This document shows positions 13,473 through 15,690 of a DNA stretch of 15,690 nucleotides, piece after piece. A model generated the notes under the pieces. It was given only the letters and a program-made list of their open reading frames with translations. It was not told where the DNA came from and did not search any database. The DNA lies in NCBI GenBank assembly GCA_964639525.1, contig CAZXDS010000066.1, positions 1 through 15,690 of the forward strand. Direction: 5' to 3'. Each line of letters opens with the position of its first letter. The first letter of the stretch is position 1. Source of the stretch: CAZXDS01 sp964639525. Lineage in GTDB: Bacteria > Bacteroidota > Ignavibacteria > Ignavibacteriales > Melioribacteraceae. Made by a program: the position numbers and the translations under genes.

Positions 13473-14126
13473 ATGAAATACAAACACATAATTTGGGACT
13501 GGAACGGGACTCTTTTTGAAGACGTATTTTTATGCTGCGATATTATGAACCACATACTTGCAAAGAGAAAGCTTATGAAAATCACATTGGACGAGTATTT
13601 GAGTGCATTCACTTTTCCGGTGATTGATTATTACAAAAACGTTGGTCTTGATTTTGATAAATATCCGTTTGAGGAATTAAGTGTTGAGTTCATAACTGAA
13701 TATGAAAAAAGAAAATTAGACTTCTCACTTTATGCCGGAGCAGCCCAAACGCTTGCCGAATTACAAAAACTGAATATAACACAATCTATTCTTTCGGCTT
13801 ACTCACAAAGCTCGCTTGAAGCAACAGTTAAGCACTTTAAAATTCGTAAATATTTTGTAAAGCTAATTGGACTTAACAATATTTATGCTGCAAGTAAGAT
13901 GGAAAACGGCAAGCATTGGATAAAAAGTCTGGGGCTTAATAGCAGCAAAGTTTTATTAATTGGAGATTCACTTCACGATAAAGAAGTTGCTGATGAAATA
14001 AATGTCGATTGCGTACTACTAACACACGGACATCAAAGCATTACTACGCTTCGGAAAAGCAATGCGAAGTTGTTGAATTCGTTTGCTGATTTGATGAGTT
14101 TTATCGGAAATGATTTTACAGAATAA
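13473..14126 (+). CDS. HAD-family phosphatase (phosphoglycolate phosphatase-like)
   Basis: Cytoplasmic haloacid dehalogenase-type hydrolase of 217 residues. Motif I is IIWDWNGTLFED, with nucleophile D9. The usual acid/base aspartate two residues on is asparagine (N11). I recall DWNGTL as a spelling found in some Bacteroidota HAD proteins. A helical cap domain covers about 16-85. Motif II is ILSAYSQ (S108). Motif III lysine is K142 or K147. Motif IV is LIGDSLHDKEVA (D165, D169). The architecture resembles Gph-type phosphatases, but the substrate is not determined by these motifs. It stands alone on the plus strand and ends at a good stem-loop terminator. Confidence 0.85.
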   Translation: MKYKHIIWDWNGTLFEDVFLCCDIMNHILAKRKLMKITLDEYLSAFTFPVIDYYKNVGLDFDKYPFEELSVEFITEYEKRKLDFSLYAGAAQTLAELQKLNITQSILSAYSQSSLEATVKHFKIRKYFVKLIGLNNIYAASKMENGKHWIKSLGLNSSKVLLIGDSLHDKEVADEINVDCVLLTHGHQSITTLRKSNAKLLNSFADLMSFIGNDFTE

Positions 14127-14131
14127 TAGAT

Positions 14132-14156
14132 GGCTTTGAATACCTCAAAGTCTTTT
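14132..14156 (+). terminator. stem-loop terminator after the HAD gene
   Basis: An 8-bp stem, GGCTTTGA (14132-14139) with TCAAAGTC (14145-14152), including one G-T pair, has a 5-nt loop and runs into TTTT. It begins six bases after the HAD stop. It lies between convergent genes and may also act weakly on the binding-protein transcript. Confidence 0.6.
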
Positions 14157-14163
14157 AACAATT

Positions 14164-15072
14164 TTACTCTGTTTTCAATTTTCTATAAATTTTAGAATAT
14201 AATTTTTGTACTGCTTCCGCAAATCTAGGTCCCGGACGAAAAAACAAATCCGGATTGACGGAGATAACATTGTTCTCTCTTATCGCATTTATATCTTTCC
14301 ATTCAGGAAAAATAGAAAGTGCGTTACTTATAAAGTTTGTGTTTTGATTGGAAACTATAATATAATCCGGATTTTTTTTCAAAACTTCTTCCCTGTTTAT
14401 AATAGGATAGTTGGAAATTGTATTGCTCAAAATGTTTTTTAATCCGCAAATAACCAAAAATTGATTAACAAATGTGTTTGGTCCTGCTGCCATAAGCGGG
14501 TTAACAGAAATTAAAAACATTGCCGTTTTCCGAGGAGATTTTCCAATTGCAGTTTGCACCGAATTAATCTTCTTGTCCCAACCCCCAATTTGTTTTAGAG
14601 CCGTATTTTCAACATTAAAAATTTTTGCAATGTCAAGAAAAGTTTTTTTTATTCCAAGATAATCACGTGGATTTGATACAAATATTTTATACCCAAGCTG
14701 CTGTAGTTTTTTATACTGCTGTTTGTTGTTCCCTTCAACTGTTAAAAATATAATATCAGGATCAAGTTGAACAATCTTTTCATAATTTACCGAAAGCATA
14801 TCTCCAACTTTATCTACTTTTTTTGCTTCTTCAGGGTAATTACAGTATTTGGTATCCCCAATAATTTTATTGCCTTGCCCCAGCTTAAAAATTATTTCCG
14901 TTAAATTCGGAGCTAAAGAAATTACCTTCTGTGGAACATCAGATAACAAAAATTTATTATTTAAATCATCGTAGATAGCATTTTTATTTTGCTGTGGAAA
15001 AATTAGCGTGGTAAATAAAAAACTTATTACTACCGATATATAGATGATTTTAATAGACCTGTTTTCTTTCAT
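14164..15072 (-). CDS. BtuF-like periplasmic substrate-binding protein (cobalamin/siderophore type)
   Basis: Periplasmic binding protein of 302 residues for an ABC importer of vitamin B12 or an iron chelate. The signal peptide covers about 1-27. The first lobe opens with KVISLAPNLTEIIFKLG (49-65), then IIGDTKYCNYPEEAKKVDKVGD, both typical of the BtuF/FepB type III fold. The inter-lobe helix is near 150-180. The second lobe contains INREEVLKKNPDYIIVSNQ and ends with FFRPGPRFAEAVQKLY. E59 is in the position used by BtuF-type proteins to dock with the permease. No permease or ATPase gene is in the window. It follows the DUF2203 gene by 60 nt on the same strand. The ligand cannot be decided from sequence alone. 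Confidence 0.85.
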   Translation of the reverse strand: MKENRSIKIIYISVVISFLFTTLIFPQQNKNAIYDDLNNKFLLSDVPQKVISLAPNLTEIIFKLGQGNKIIGDTKYCNYPEEAKKVDKVGDMLSVNYEKIVQLDPDIIFLTVEGNNKQQYKKLQQLGYKIFVSNPRDYLGIKKTFLDIAKIFNVENTALKQIGGWDKKINSVQTAIGKSPRKTAMFLISVNPLMAAGPNTFVNQFLVICGLKNILSNTISNYPIINREEVLKKNPDYIIVSNQNTNFISNALSIFPEWKDINAIRENNVISVNPDLFFRPGPRFAEAVQKLYSKIYRKLKTE

Positions 15073-15132
15073 TTGAGGTTATTTGTTTTTTGAAAAGAAT
15101 TTATAGAAGAATCTTTACAAACGTGGAAGAAC

Positions 15133-15546
15133 TTATATTGTACGCTCAAATACATTCTCAAAGCAATATTTAGGAATAGGTTTTCGCATATTATATCCGC
15201 CGTTTATTGGGTGATAATATGCAACGGAATCCTCATTACTGCTCCAGCATAAAAAAACCTCTTTGCCATCTATTATTGCAGGAAAATCAATTAAACAAAC
15301 AGAAGTTTTAAAATCTCTGTAAATACAGCCGATTTCCGCAAGCTCATCTTTAAAATGTTTTATTTCTTCTGAGAATTTCTTAATCTCTTTGTTTCGTTCT
15401 GTTTCCTCGTTATTCCCACCAAGAGATGCAATAATTGTTTGGATTTGAAACTTATTGTAAAGTATATCCCGTGCGATTTGCCTCACAAGAGACAACGCCC
15501 TGTTAGCTTCTTCCGGCATAAAAAACTTAATCTGATTGTTGCCCAT
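15133..15546 (-). CDS. DUF2203-family protein
   Basis: Small cytoplasmic protein of 137 residues whose layout matches DUF2203. The N-terminal IKFFMPEEANRALSLVRQI is followed by two long helices with many charged residues (about 20-80). A compact C-terminal segment contains KTSVCLIDFPAIIDGKEVF, CWSSNEDSVAYYHPINGGY and a terminal RKPIP. The family has no established function that I know of. The frame is open back to a TTG at 15555, but the ATG at 15546 fits the usual start of the family. It probably shares a transcript with the BtuF-like gene, 60 nt downstream. Its upstream region contains the start of a repeat element. Confidence 0.8.
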   Translation of the reverse strand: MGNNQIKFFMPEEANRALSLVRQIARDILYNKFQIQTIIASLGGNNEETERNKEIKKFSEEIKHFKDELAEIGCIYRDFKTSVCLIDFPAIIDGKEVFLCWSSNEDSVAYYHPINGGYNMRKPIPKYCFENVFERTI

Positions 15547-15638
15547 TATCACCAATTTAAATGAATTAGAAAAATTCTTTTAGATTGGTTTTGAAGTTAA
15601 TGAAATTTTCTGTTTAATAAAATATTACTGCAATAATT

Positions 15639-15690
15639 CAGCGATTCAGAGTCAAAATTTCTGTAACACAGATTAATAATCTGTGTTACA
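15639..15690. repeat. second copy of the MITE terminus with a long palindrome, cut by the window edge
   Basis: CAGCGATTCAGAGTC at 15639-15653 repeats the left end of the element at 6482 exactly; the identity extends to 20 bases (15637-15656 against 6480-6499). Then the sequences diverge. Here it is followed by a perfect inverted repeat with 14-base arms around a single A, starting TGTAACACAGATTA at 15662 and ending at the last base of the window. The element presumably continues past the edge, so its right end and any target duplication cannot be checked. Confidence 0.6.

Overview
The window comes from an A+T-rich genome, most likely a member of the Ignavibacteria or a nearby Bacteroidota/Chlorobiota lineage. 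The evidence is two proteins ending in type IX secretion (T9SS) type A sorting domains with the NYPNPFNP signature, several Bacteroidota-type families (Omp28-like, DUF6029, TlpA), and a -7 element of the TAnnTTTG type in front of merR. No rRNA, tRNA or CRISPR array was seen.

Layout. (1) 7-527: a DinJ/YafQ-type toxin-antitoxin pair on the plus strand. (2) 6418 down to 651: a tight five-gene minus-strand operon, with 4-17 nt between genes once starts are corrected. It encodes a PEGA/Omp28-like lipoprotein, an Omp28-like T9SS substrate, a small T9SS substrate, a TlpA-like thioredoxin and a DUF6029-type outer-membrane barrel. Every product carries a closely spaced cysteine pair, so the operon looks like an envelope thiol/disulfide module coupled to T9SS cargo. 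(3) 6482-6763: a 282-bp non-coding MITE-like element with 15-bp terminal inverted repeats and a perfect 8-bp target duplication, inserted in the divergent promoter region. (4) 6851-8608: a secreted 5'-nucleotidase/2',3'-cyclic phosphodiesterase. (5) 12647 down to 8838: a mercury-resistance operon, merR - merP-like - merTP fusion - merA - periplasmic DsrE-like protein, behind a textbook MerR operator/promoter. A second, inverted operator-like dyad lies just upstream. (6) 12977-15546: a STAS-domain protein (minus), a HAD phosphatase (plus), and a DUF2203 gene followed by a BtuF-like binding protein (both minus). (7) 15639-15690: the start of a second element sharing the MITE terminus, cut by the window edge.

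How it works together. The mer operon gives a complete Hg(II) route: periplasmic capture by MerP-type domains, import by MerT, and reduction by MerA. The MerA cysteines fall at the same residue numbers as in Tn501 MerA. No organomercurial lyase (MerB) is present. The unusual parts are the MerT-MerP fusion in addition to a free MerP, a DsrE-like single-cysteine protein at the end of the operon, and the paired operators. The five-gene cysteine-pair operon is the best candidate for an undescribed system. Its individual families are recognisable, but the job of the set is not known to me.
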